DNA from: Marchantia polymorpha subsp. ruderalis
Taxonomy: Eukaryota; Streptophyta; Marchantiopsida; Marchantiales; Marchantiaceae
Reading direction: 5' to 3'
Assembly: GCA_037833965.1 (NCBI GenBank)
Contig: AP031353.1
Location: 1,676,501 to 1,740,500 of the forward strand
Length of the DNA stretch: 64,000 bases
Below, one piece after another: positions 46,491 through 58,645 of this stretch. The number at the start of each line of letters is the position of its first letter. The stretch's first letter is position 1. The notes under the pieces were generated by a model, which was not told the DNA's origin, searched no databases, and saw nothing but the letters and a program-made list of their open reading frames with translations. The translations under genes were made by a program, and so were the position numbers.

Positions 46491-48834
46491 ATGGGCTCCG
46501 CCACCGCCCCACAGAGGCCGCCAAATGCTTCCAACGTGAACCTTTGGTTGAGGCTCATCGTTGGATTCCTGGTCCTTTTGGTCTCGTGTCTGTACGCCCA
46601 TCAGAGAGGCGTCGATTTCCACAGCCTTTTGAAAAATTTTGCTTGGTACCCTCCTTGGAACCCGATGAAGTGCGGGCAGACGAAGATCGGCAAGTTCGTG
46701 ATCAACGTGTGCCTGCTGAATAATCACAGAGGATAGATCAGTCACATCCACGAGTACGCGAGGGAGGTCCATGTGAGTCTCGGAGTTTCCCGATCGAGCA
46801 TGGGCGAGTGGAATGCTGATCCGGTTCCAATTCAGCGGGCACTCATTCGAGAATTCGCGTGGACTTAGAAATTGCGATGTTTGACCCGTGCTAGTCTAAC
46901 TCATCAGAAAGTCGGACTCGGTTTGAGGAGTCACTCCCGACCGAGACGATGTCCAAGCAATCCTACTTCGTTGCTTTGCAATTTTTAACGCGGCAGTACT
47001 TCACTCACGAGGTACGGATTAGAATATCAAGCTTCTTTCCATGTAGGCCCTCTAATCGCATACCTCCGATCGCTTCATAATTAAGAACAGGCTAACACCT
47101 ATTCCAGGACAAGTCCTGGAAAACCTGTCTCTTGGACCTGACACTCCACAAGACACCAAAGCCTCGTTCTCAGGCAATCTTCTCTTTCCCCCCGGAAACC
47201 TCTTCGGAAGCTACTGCATGATCCTCACACCACCCTATACCACTTCAAAAGTAAATAGGCATCTGCTTGAAGGGTGCACTCTAATAGGTACCCTTCATCG
47301 CCAGTAGAACACTCGGGGCCCCGAGCGGAGTCTTTCTTCGTACTCGCTCCGAGGGTTGCTATCAGGTGCCTCTGAATTCTGACCTCCAATTCACGGAACT
47401 AACCAGGTCCGGGAAATCCGCATCAGGGTAGATGCAGCGATGTAGATTTTTGCATGTTGAAGGTTTTTCTCCGGTTCAGTAGAATTCAGCCCACCGGAAC
47501 GCTGAGGCCAGTATGACCCCATTCTGAGTGGGACGAGAATGACCTGGCCAACTCACTTCTGGTCGAGGACAGGATACCCACTAAGTTCATCGACTGTAGG
47601 ATATGGATTCAGGGATCGGACCTGTCATCTCAGAAACAATAACTTCATTTCAATGAAGACCAAGCCCCGGACAAGCCCCTCGCAAGGAACCAGGGTCAGG
47701 TACAGCACGCCGGGTAGCAGACCCCAAGGAATCCGATGACATCCTGCAGGAAGTGGATAAGATTTTGCTTCACGAGGCAGATATGTTTCCTGCATTGAGC
47801 ACGCTGCCAGACACGCGCCACCCAAGAGATTCACGATCTAGTGGTTTCTGAAGTAGCCGAGGATCCGTATGACAAGAATAGTAAGAATTTAGTTCTTCCT
47901 CGTGAGCATATGTCCACCATAGCCTATGGTGGACATATAGCATACGGTACAACTCTTGATCCCAAGATCGAGATGTACCATGCAGACTTACACCACATGC
48001 CCCTGAACTGTCTCGATACATTCCGCCCGCATTAGCTCGTTCGACCGATTCCCTCAACACCGCCCCTCGGTTTCATGCCAAAAAGCTCCGGACAAAGTTT
48101 CAGGGAGAATGTCCTGTACTCGTAGAGTTGCCAGTCCAGGACATCTTCCCCAGCAGTTCAAGCCATTCGATCTGCCGAGGAGCCCACGATGCGTGGCAAA
48201 CTCGTTCGATCAAACCTACGAGAGGAGAAACGATCATCTCCCCAGAAAATCTGATGAGAATCTTAACGCTCGGCTCGGACTTTATCCACTACCAGGTTCC
48301 TGAAAGTAAATCGCTCCACGAGCCCCAGGTGCTCTTGATCTTGTGCAGGCTGAGCACCAGGAGGCCCTTCGCATCCGATGACAAGTAAGTATGTGGAGAG
48401 TGGTATGCAGAAAGAATCGGGGGCCAACCTGTCCATACGAAATAAAATATATGGGAATGTACCATCAATCACCTCCTGGTAACAGCGGCTGGTTTCAGGA
48501 GCATTCCAATGGGAAATATTTCAGGCGCAGTTCGAACATAACCAGGGCTATTCTTCATCTCATGTCTGCACACGAAACGACCCGCCGTTGGCCACTTCCG
48601 TCAGATGAGAATTTTGCTTCCCAAACCGATAGCCGAAATGGAAGCGTCAGCAGCAGTATGGAGTCCATACTGCTGTTGACGTGTGTCCATACTATGGACA
48701 CAGGAGCTTATAATATTTGGCAAAGGGTGGAATAAGGGCAATCTTCGTACGATTCGTAGTATGCAGATCGAGTTCTCATAAACACATGGGATGGAGTGGA
48801 ATTCTTTTGAGCCGGATTTCGTGGGAAGAAACAA
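46491..48834 (+). pseudogene. Decayed long coding region, unknown family
   Basis: Not recognised. A protein-like trace runs along the plus strand, switching frame and hitting stops. It begins with ATG at 46,491 and an N-terminal membrane anchor (LWLRLIVGFLVLLVSCLY), then FHSLLKNFAWYPPWNP. TAG at 46,734-46,736 is followed by ISHIHEYAREVH in the same frame and a GTGAGT donor at 46,773. Further segments: 46,908-47,011 (MSKQSYFVALQFLTRQYF); 47,108-47,250 (NLLFPPGNLFGSYCMILTPP); 47,366-47,406; 47,480-47,699 with TGA at 47,514 and TAA at 47,640; about 47,720-47,828; about 47,828-48,035 (STIAYGGHIAYGTTLDPK); about 48,036-48,384 (FHAKKLRTKFQGECPVLVEL); then weaker to 48,834. Introns at 47,251-47,365 and 47,407-47,479 look plausible. 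The first 81 codons could alternatively be a small membrane protein by themselves. Confidence 0.55.
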
Positions 48835-48839
48835 TCCTA

Positions 48840-51800
48840 CATTTTTTTATGTAATAAAAAACTCCAGTTCATTCTTCTTTTCGAAAATTGAATCTTCTAT
48901 CGTCAAGATCTTAGAGTAACACTTAACGAAAATGAAAATATTCTCAATAAACAATTGTATGCCTTGTAATAATGTTGGTACAAAAGAAGAATCAAGTAAA
49001 GTGACTTGAAGCAGGGGAATAACGTACATACATAAAGGTGGTGAAGCTCCAAAGTACTTACTATCCAAACATTATCAACTAACTATTTCTAATTTTCTCT
49101 AATAGATTTCATAATCATTTATTTCATTATACATCAATTAATACAAATCGTCGAACTTAAGTATAGAATAGACTATTTGTTTATAATTCAAATGAGCTAA
49201 TGTGGAAGATTGTGCATATGGTTTTTCACTAGCACTAGTAACTTTTTCACAAGTTAAAAATTTCATCTCATCTTATTTATTTCAATGAATATTAAAATAA
49301 ATAAGAAGGGATGAAATTTTTATTTATTTAAATATACATTTTTTACATGTGAGCGATGTAAATGTAAAATTTATTTTGATTTTGTTATACATTTTTTTAT
49401 CAAGGATGTGGATTTGGCAATGAAGCATGAAGTTGAAAAGTTCGTATTAAATGAGTTGGTATGGCTTGCAATCAATAAGGAGAAATTACACATATTTTTA
49501 AATTCGTAACTTACTCTTGCAAATTCGTTTAAAATACATGTGAAATAGTTAAGAATTAAAAGTTTAAAATTACTAATGATTTGAATGTAATCAAGTGTAG
49601 CAGCAACCAAGGTGTCCAAAGGTAGTTATGTGCAAATAGAATCAACTTTTAAGTCCTCTAATATTGGATATCTGTGAAGTAGTTAATTCAAACTTTGACT
49701 TGTTTGTGAGAGATTGCTCACAGATATATCATGTTATCCAACAACTTTTCTTATCTTGAAAATACATACAACTTGCATACTTTTTGACCATTGATTAGAA
49801 TAGGAATTCATAGTCTATCATGAAGTATTGATAGCTTTAGCATGTTTGATAAGCTTTTCAATACATACTTCTATTTTGGATATTTTCTAAACTATTGATA
49901 ATCTAGCTCATGTATTTCAACTCAATCATGTATCAGTTATTTTTTCATTGCACTATTTGCATTCATTAGATGAATGAAATTATAAATGTTTTTATATGTT
50001 TCTAGTGAAAACTCAAACAAATAAGTGTGCATATATTTCTATTTAAAAAAAATTATCAACTAAAAATCTTAAGCTCACTCTAAATCCTAATTAATTAAAA
50101 AGAAAAAAAGAAAAAAATATTCTATCACCATAAGATCCGTTTTCTTTTTGTCTTCATTTTATGAGCCTTTTGTGAACTTGATCACATGCATAATTATTTA
50201 GATATAAAGTTTGGCAAATTTTGTTAACTTACAAAATAATTATCACTTATATTTTTTTGTTCAATAGATGAGAAGAATGTCCAATTTTGCAAAAGTCTTG
50301 AAGTTTAAGAATGAATACAACAAAAAACAAACGCAAAATATATAATAATGGTGTAAATGTTCGAAAACTAATTCAAAATTTACATATGATCAATCTTTAA
50401 AAAATATACTATATCAATCATTATGTTATAACTAACCTTCGAAATCATATTTTTCCCCATAAAACATTTTTTATAATTTTAATATTGAAATTTCATATTT
50501 CATGTGTACTTAAAATTAAAATTTCAATAACTAAATATTAAAATATATAAATAAGATTCCTATCAACAATTATAACTTGAATGTTTTCATTTATAGAACT
50601 TTATTAAATATTTATTACAAAAAAAAATTTTAGAAATCTTGTTGATAGCTATTTAATATTATATATCCAATTTTATTTAAAGAATTGTGAACAAAATTAG
50701 ATGTAGAAATTAAAATTTAATCATCAAATATGAACATTTTTAAAATTTTGATCAAGAAATTAATAAGAATTTTCATTTTGAATAACTCAAATCAATCCGT
50801 TTATAAAATTGAATGTAATTAAATCTAATATTATAATTCCTATAAATTTAATTTATATACATTCTGCTTTATTGGAAAAAAATAAAGAAAAAAGAACGTT
50901 TGAAATGATCTATATCTATTGCAATTTCTTAATTAATATTTAAATTAAGTACAAAAAATCATTCAAAAAATCCTCAATTCTAAATTCAAAAATGCTAATG
51001 TCATGAATCTAGCAAAATGTATTTATTTGTAAATTTATATTATAGCCCATATTTCACACATTCAATTTAAGCATATTTCAATGTTTATTGAAAAAATAAT
51101 ATTCAACTGTATTTCAAATACTTTACGATTAACATTTATATTTGTATTTAATATTTTAAATTTTTATAAACAATGATTTTGAAAAACTAAACATATATCT
51201 TTCTCTTTTGAATTAATAACAAAACAAGATAGAGTAATAATATACATAATTCACTTATAAATTTGCTAGCATAGAGGAAACAATGAACTCCGTAATTTAT
51301 ATAATTACTCCTCAAGACGTCCACTCTTTATACCAAAAGTTAACTAGATTCAATCAATAGTCATCACCGATAAAGAAATTATATAAAGAAAGAACTTAAA
51401 ATATTATTCTAGTAAACACTACATATGCTCCCATGCACAACGAGCATAGTATAACATTGTCTTCTGAAACTCTCTAAAGTGCTTAACTCAACTACGCGTA
51501 ATTTAAATCTAGGCCAAATACAAAGCACTCTGGCTATCATAACCCGTTGTCCAGCAGATCGTCCTCCTCATAATCAACATGCTCCGCAACGTTTGCCATT
51601 AGTGTGGGAACTACACCTTTGACTTTCACATAACATTCTCGTTTGATTTGACCAGTCTTGCCACATTTTCAACAAGTCACCGTGTTCTTGTCAAGAGTCT
51701 CATCCCTAGACTGGGATTTCATACCCTCAATGGTCTTACTTGTGGATCTGGATCTTGTAAACCTGGATCCAACATTCTGCCACTCGTTGGCATACCTCAA

Positions 51801-54800
51801 ACATGACTAACCTCGTGTCATAACTAATGCCCTCCCTGAAGTGGATGTGCAAGATGATGACATTATCTCTTGTTCCATCTTGTATGCCAAGAAAGCACTT
51901 ACAACAAGGTTCTAAGTGATGGTGTTTGTATTGCAATGTAGGAGAAGTTTGGAAAGTATTTGGTAAGAAGAAGTCAGCGAGCTAAGAAGATGCATATTTT
52001 TCTTTGTGTCATAAAACTCCTCCTCCATATACTTGAAATCTATCACCAAATCATTGAAGGCGTGAAGGTGATCTTAGATCTTGGATCCAGGTCTCATCGT
52101 AAACTTCATGAACTCCATGTATGTGCACAACATGTTTAGCAGTTCTTTTTATGAAATCGTTGATGAAATACATTGAACAGCTAAATGACATCGACATACT
52201 TTTCAGCCTGCTTCATAACCAAAGTATCTAGATGCCACATCATCATATACACGGCCTGCTTCTACCAAACTCTCCATTCGATGTTACTGATGTGAATACA
52301 ACTCTCTCTTAGCAACATTGCAAGATCAATTGTAAATAAACATTTATTGTACTTATTCAAACCTACAATTCAAATTAATGAAATACATTTTTTTAGCATT
52401 TTGATAATATTTTTTTCATAAACTGTAATTATTATTGCCTGAAGCTTTTTGAGTAACAACGTAACAGTGTACTTACACGCGTTTGGGATGACATTCAAGG
52501 ATGTGATGCTAAGTAAAAAAGGTACGAAAACTATTTGTTGCTTCTTGTTTTATTAAAAGATTGTATTGTGAAAGATGTATGTTTTAAATATATTCAAATG
52601 GCAAATTTTAAATTAAATATATATTTGTCTATTGCAATTCATTAATATTTAACTCTCTTTTTTTTGCACTTGATTTGTTTAATTTAGTATCATGACATTT
52701 CAAAAGAAATTGATGTTTGACGGATCATTAAAAAAAAGAGATCATTCTAAGTTATTATGCAACTTCAAAGATAAAAGATACTTAAAATAATAATCTTACT
52801 CCTTCCATATATTTTTTCAACAGATACAAAAAAATGAAGATATCACTCTCATCATCCAAGCCACTCATAGTTGATTGATCACATGGAAAATAGAATGAAC
52901 AAGTACGTGATAGGCTGACATATCATTTTCAACTATCATACTAACCGACATGTTCAAACACAATTACATTTATCTAAATTAATCATATAGCATAATGTGT
53001 ACATACATTACATTGTGTTATGAGATAATTTTATATTTTTTTAAATTACAATTAGATGATATTAAAACTATTTTGATATAATTTTTTTTACTTCTACCAT
53101 GTAAAACTTTTTATACTATCAATAGTATAAGGATGTAAGAATATTTTATCCAATTTCATTACACTTAATTAGAACTGATTTTTTTTCTACTTCAACAATC
53201 ATCATTGTTTTAATGTGTAGCTAGTTAATGTTTTGTGAGTTTTCATTTATGAACATGTTTGACTTGGGAGTATGAAGAGTAGAATCAACATTAACCATGA
53301 AGAATTAAAATCACTATTATTTTGATATGAATTGAAATGTTACATTACATAGTAACATTTCACAACAATTAGTTTTCTAAGTTGGGATATTATAATGCAT
53401 TTAAACTAGCTTATTTTGTTCGGTTACACAACATATATGTTTTCATGTATACTACCAAATGATTTTTTTTCACATTGTCAAAGGATTATAATTTGATGTT
53501 GTTGATTTCATGTCAAAAAATTATTCTATTGTTCAACATTGAATCAATTGTGCATCAATATTTCTATGCTTGTTTCAAAAGTTATATGAAGATTTTTTAA
53601 TATTTTAAGAAATAACAATTTTTCTTCATATATATATATATATATATATTTACTTATTTCATTTAAAACCAAAACATAGTATGTAGATATTTCAAAGTGT
53701 GGAGTTTATATTTATATGTATATATATAATATAATCATATTTTCTTATTTATATTTTATTATGAGATTTATAAAAAATTTGAAGTCATCTAAATATATAT
53801 TATAATAAAAATTTAAAATGTTCTTCTATAATTTAGATGCATAATTTTTTATTATGTGATTTATTGAGCTTAAAAACATTAATATCATATTTTATATAGT
53901 TTATAAGTTTTGCTCATGGAAATAATTGTATCGATGATAAGGTCGAATTTCCATGTGATCTCTCAGATTCATACACATTTCATAAATTAAAGCTAAATTT
54001 TATGTATAATGAATTTAGTTTGAAAAAAATTTGATTTTGATAAATAATGTAGTAGTTTTAATAATGATCTAACAATTGGTGTGAAATATCAGTGATAAAT
54101 TTTAAGAATTTTAGTTAATCGAAAGCTTAAATCTCTAATAGTTTTAGGTGATATTTAAAAAGTAAACTAAAATAATAAAATCAAACATGATCAAAGTGTC
54201 AATGAATGATAAATATATAAAAGATTCTAAAATAAAAAAATTTAATGTCCAAATATATATCTATATAAAGGTTGATTTTTGTGATTAGAAAGACTTCAGC
54301 AAGTATATTAAAAAAATCCCCAAGATTTTTGGAATTATATTTATCCTTCACAATTTATAATTTATTTTTAAAGAAAAAATAATATAGTGCACTACAAGAT
54401 GATATTGCAAAGCAACCAAATGCATAACTAAAGCATGAGCTGCATACAAATATCATAAACTTAAATATTTTTTATAAAAGTGAAATGTTATATACTTTTT
54501 GTTTCATTTACATAGTAAATATCATAAAATGAAATAATTATATAATTAATTAATCATCTTCTTGATACGTTATGAATCACCTATATAAATTTAAAATTAG
54601 TTTTAATTTTTTTATCTCTATTCCAAATAAATATGGATGATTATTCAATATGCAGTTAAAACATGGATAGATTCATGAGTGTTTCATACGATAAGTATAA
54701 GTAGTGATCACAATGATCAACAAACAAAACTAATATATCACAACTTTTGTTAATAAATAGTTCATATATATATATATAAGCATTTGTTGTACATATTGAT

Positions 54801-56280
54801 CTCAATCTATTGAAAAAATCTTTTTTTAATATATCTGTATTCTACAAAAAAATTAAGTTTTATTATAAAAGGTAGGAAATTTTATAAGATATGAAATTTG
54901 ATGTAACTGATTATGATACATTTTTCTATTAAAAACGTACACATTGACTAAATTGTAAACATAGAGATATTTTTTAATGCCATCTAATTAAATTTGGTTA
55001 TTTTTCACAAAAAATTTCTGTAAAGATTTATTTTTCATTGATTTCATTCAAAATACATACAAGTGACTTTTGAAATTCCAGTTTTAGATTATTCTATAAA
55101 TAGTTTATTTAAAATAAAACAATCTTTATTAATATGTATTATTTTGTTTTTTAATAACATAATTCATTGCAGTTTTTTTAAATATGATATTTTAAACTTA
55201 TAAGATAACATACCTTGAAAAATAGCTGAAATATGAAAATGCAAAGCTTGCAATCAATCATTTTTATATCACTAATTATGTCATTACTTATATCACTATT
55301 GATGTCATGTCATTGTTTGAAGTTAGAGGAAGTGAAATCAAAATATTAATCTCTTATTCATCATTTCGGATGTAAATTTATTAAAACTTTGAGATAGAAT
55401 GAAGAAATTTTTTTAAATTTTTACAAAAATATGGAATTCAATTCAAATATTTCAATTTTAAAACTTGAATGATTTTTCAAATTGTAGATGATAATTTTCA
55501 AAAGCTTGTTCATTTAATAAGGTGTCTAATAAAAATAAATAGTATCAGCTTTAATTTATCATAAAATTCTATAATAAGTCTATATAAACAATTTTGGATC
55601 TTACTATCATAGATCGATCTTTGACTTAATATTTTCATTCATAACCATATTAATCTCATTCAAATGAACATAATTTTATTTTTTTTGTATATATCATTTT
55701 TTCATGGATGCAACTTGCAGAAGTCATATTTGCTTCTTTTCGTACTTTGTGTCTTAATGTTAGAATACTTCATCATTTGTAAAATACACAAATCCCATTT
55801 TGCATTTGTTGTTTCCATTTCACGTATTCATTTTCAAAAAAATGTTGGTTAAAAAATGAATTACACAAAAAATATATATTACAGTTTATTCATTTTTCAT
55901 TATCATTTCCCAAATGTATTTCTGTTGCTCAGCTTTCCATGCATTCTTAACCAAATAACTTGTTTTGAAATTTTTGTTACCATTATTCATGTTGATAGTC
56001 ATAATTTATAATTACTTGACAAACACATGTGTAGCGAATGCTTATACGTGTTTGTTGGATGCATGGACAAGTAGATAAATAAGGATGTAAAAATCGAATC
56101 AATTTAAAAATTCAATTTGAAAAAAAAAACAAAAAAAAAACAAAGATTCAATGGCTAGATGAAAATAATTCAGAGAAAAAATACACAGTACAAGAATTAA
56201 AATATTCAAATGATCAAAGTCAACTACTTTCATAAATGGTATACATAATACTATCCCTAATCAGATATTATACAATCCTT
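48840..56280. other. Strongly AT-rich block, no functional gene
   Basis: About 7.4 kb with marked A+T bias, poly-A/T runs and (TA)n at about 53,628-53,649 and 54,763-54,777. Almost no open frame exceeds 60 codons. Composition changes sharply at both edges. It does not look organellar, since I see no tRNA, rRNA or organelle gene pieces. A copia gag relic inside suggests old transposon DNA decayed by C-to-T change. Confidence 0.7.
51540..52330 (-). pseudogene. Relic of a copia-type gag
   Basis: On the minus strand the pieces FMKFTMRPGSKI, HAFNDLVIDFKYMEEEF and LLSSLTSSYQILSKLLL match the UBN2/copia gag pattern. A ruined zinc knuckle follows near 51,665 (C-stop-K-C-GKTG-Q-IKRE-C, with Gln for the usual His). 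The trace changes frame several times. No LTR or pol was found nearby. Confidence 0.6.
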
Positions 56281-56611
56281 CCATATAACCAACAGGGCAT
56301 GCATTCACCATCTCCACTCTAGAGTTTTCATATATAGTAGAAAGGTTTCATTTTTGTGCAACTTGCTTGGTTGGGTGAGTTCACCTCTCATCGCGGAGAC
56401 ATCGATTTTCCGATTTCTGTAAATTGATTCGCAGTTAATAGTCTGTTTTTATAATAAAAATATATTATAATCGCGTGCAAAATCCGAGACGAAGGCACTA
56501 GATGCTTCAACTTGAACAAGAACTATCAGGTTCGATCGCAACAAATTGGGGAACGCCTGCGGAAAAATCTTTGGCCACGACACATCATTTTGTTGTAGCT
56601 TTCTCAGTGTA
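56281..56611. other. Right shoulder of the AT-rich block
   Basis: Composition returns toward normal. A minus-strand frame at 56,449-56,667 (with FPQAFPNLLRSNLIVLVQVE) is protein-like and follows the small secreted-type ORF, partly overlapping it. It might be a second exon or a frameshifted continuation of that ORF; no splice pair was convincing. Confidence 0.3.
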
Positions 56612-56830
56612 TTACAGCTGATTATAACAAGTGTTCGGGTATTCCGAAGCGGCCATTCTCCAACCACGTAACAAGATCACATGGTTGGAGGCGTACTGCG
56701 CATCTGGGTCCGACGTACCGGCCACATGATGGGTCGAGCCCATGACAGTGTAGGAATGAAAGCCCGAGAGGATAAAAAGGAACGCCAAGTGGATAACGAA
56801 AAGACAACGAATACCCCCTTCAAACGCCAT
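56612..56830 (-). CDS. Candidate small secreted protein, 72 aa
   Basis: Not recognised. The minus-strand ORF starts MAFEGGIRCLFVIHLAFLFI, a short charged start plus a hydrophobic core like a signal peptide, with a plausible cut after SYTVMG. The remaining 40 or so residues (ending PNTCYNQL) are polar. A TATA-like TATATATC stretch lies roughly 50 bp upstream on the coding strand. Its GC level contrasts with the AT-rich DNA beside it. It could also be the first exon of a longer gene. No homologue comes to mind. Confidence 0.4.
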   Translation of the reverse strand: MAFEGGIRCLFVIHLAFLFILSGFHSYTVMGSTHHVAGTSDPDAQYASNHVILLRGWRMAASEYPNTCYNQL

Positions 56831-56899
56831 AAGATTGAAACCGAACCAAACTTGGATCTAGTCACAAACAGTATCAAGATATATACAAAATATACAGAA

Positions 56900-57879
56900 G
56901 AAGGAAAAATTTAAGTTATTGATCATTCATAAAGAATAAAGGGTTAATCTTCACACACATATATTTATTAGCCAGTGATCTTCGTGGATAAATGAAAATT
57001 CAATACCTTCGTTAAGATATACATTAATTGGACATTATGAAACCACTGTCAGATACGCTACTCATAACCCTTATTAATTTTCCCTCTAAATACACGGAAT
57101 CACTAATCTACAAACTTCTTATCTATAACACTGATTACTTTCCTCTGAAGATGAATGAATCAGATAATATGATGAAACTCATTGTACACTAATTAAATCA
57201 GAGGAGGGATTGAATTCGTTTCTACGACAATGGAGGAACTATTTGTCATTACAAACCTATGAAAAAATTTCAGCTCAAATATATACCATAATCAAATACA
57301 CAAAGCTGTGCCCATACCTCATGCCTGCATAAAGCTGAATCCACCATAGCGAAGCAAAATCAAATGGACCGGAGCATAGAATTACACGCCGGAGCCATTC
57401 TTCTGTCCGTCCTCGCTTCTACTGAAAACTGAACTTGAGGTTGGTGGTTCGGGTCGGAGCTGTAACTCCGGGAGCGCAAACTGGAGCAGAGGGAAGGAAA
57501 ACCGAAGCCTCGTCGTCGTCTGGGGGTGGAAGGAAGGAAGGAAAGAAGGAAAGAAGGCGAATTGAGAGCAGAGGTCGTTCCGTAGAGGGAGGGAGCCCTA
57601 TCTGTCATGTCACCGAGTGCCAATGCTCGAGCCAATTGGAAGTTCCGCAAGAGCATGCATCGCTCTCTAGCGGTCTCTGTCTGACTCCCCCCTCCTCTCT
57701 GAGTATCTATCTATCTGCCTGTCGGGAAAGAAAGCAAGCCTGGAAGGAAGGAAGGAGCTCGACGACCCATTTCCTCGTTCATTCACTCACTCATTCATTT
57801 CTTCAACCGTGTGTCTGTCGCATTCCTAGGGTTTGTGAGCAAAGTCAAGCGAGCAGGGTCGTTGCCGAGCGGAGGGAGG

Positions 57880-57916
<37 letters not shown>

Positions 57917-58645
57917 CGGGGGAGGTCCATTACTGGCGCAGATAGAGAGGCGAGGGAGCCTTGGGTGCAAGTAGGAGGAAAGTAGAGTCGGACTGACAGA
58001 CTGACTGACGCAGGCTGGGGTGCTCGCTCGGACCTGAGGTGGGAATTCGGGTGTCGTTTTTGGGCAGTTCGCGAGATAGTGCTCTTGGTACGTTCTTGAA
58101 AAACTCGATTCAATTGTTGCGACGAGCTCGAGTGCAGTGCGGTCTGAGGCGCGTGCTTCTCGGGGTTCCGAATTTGATGAGTGGCGTGGTTGTGTGCCCG
58201 TCGGTGAGCCGTGCGTCTTGTCTGTTGGGGAAGCGGGGAGAGGTGTGTGCTCGCGGCGGAGGGAGGGACTGAGGGAGGGAGGGAGGGCTTTGCGTGGGTT
58301 AGTTACCGGGTGTCCAGGGAGTTTTCCAGCTTGTTGTTCGGTTATGCGTTGGTCTGTGTGAGCCCGTTAGCCAAGGCGAGTAAACGTGTTTTCGATCGAG
58401 TGTGTTTCGTTTCTTATCGTCCGTGTTGTTTTGGTTAATCAGGTGATTAGCCCACCACCATGCTACCCTTCACACCCCCGCGTGAACCCAGGGATTTGTC
58501 AACGTCTTGAAAGCCTTCAGGTTGCCAGCCTGCTGAGGTTGTATAAAATTTTGCCAGGCAGTGTTCATAGTTTGTTTACTTGTCGACGGGAGGGCCGAGC
58601 TCTTAGTACAGAGCCAAAATTACCAGGCGGGGATCGCGAGTGTTC
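56900..58645 (+). promoter_or_regulatory. Promoter and 5' leader of the SAM-domain gene
   Basis: AT-leaning to about 57,370, then GC-rich with GGAA repeats and a (GA)n tract at 57,883-57,914, leading to the first coding exon at 58,646. Frames such as 57,435-57,974 are repeat-driven and not supported. The long leader probably holds the transcription start near 57.5-57.8 kb, but nothing fixes it. Confidence 0.45.
57883..57914. repeat. GA microsatellite
   Basis: (GA)n run preceded by GGAG repeats in the leader of the SAM-domain gene, similar to those near 1,780. Confidence 0.9.

Noticed and set aside
48385-48410. 26-nt intron between GTAAGT and GTATGCAG
   Set aside because: Far too short for spliceosomal splicing although the phases agree; the region is better explained by frameshift decay.
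48840-56280. AT-rich block as a mitochondrial or plastid insertion
   Set aside because: No organelle tRNA, rRNA or protein fragments recognised, and a nuclear-type copia gag relic lies inside.
57435-57974. 179-codon plus-strand frame before the SAM gene
   Set aside because: Ends in a GA microsatellite translated as Arg/Glu repeats and lies in the expected leader of the SAM gene; a 95-codon frame on the other strand overlaps its 3' end across the same GA repeat.
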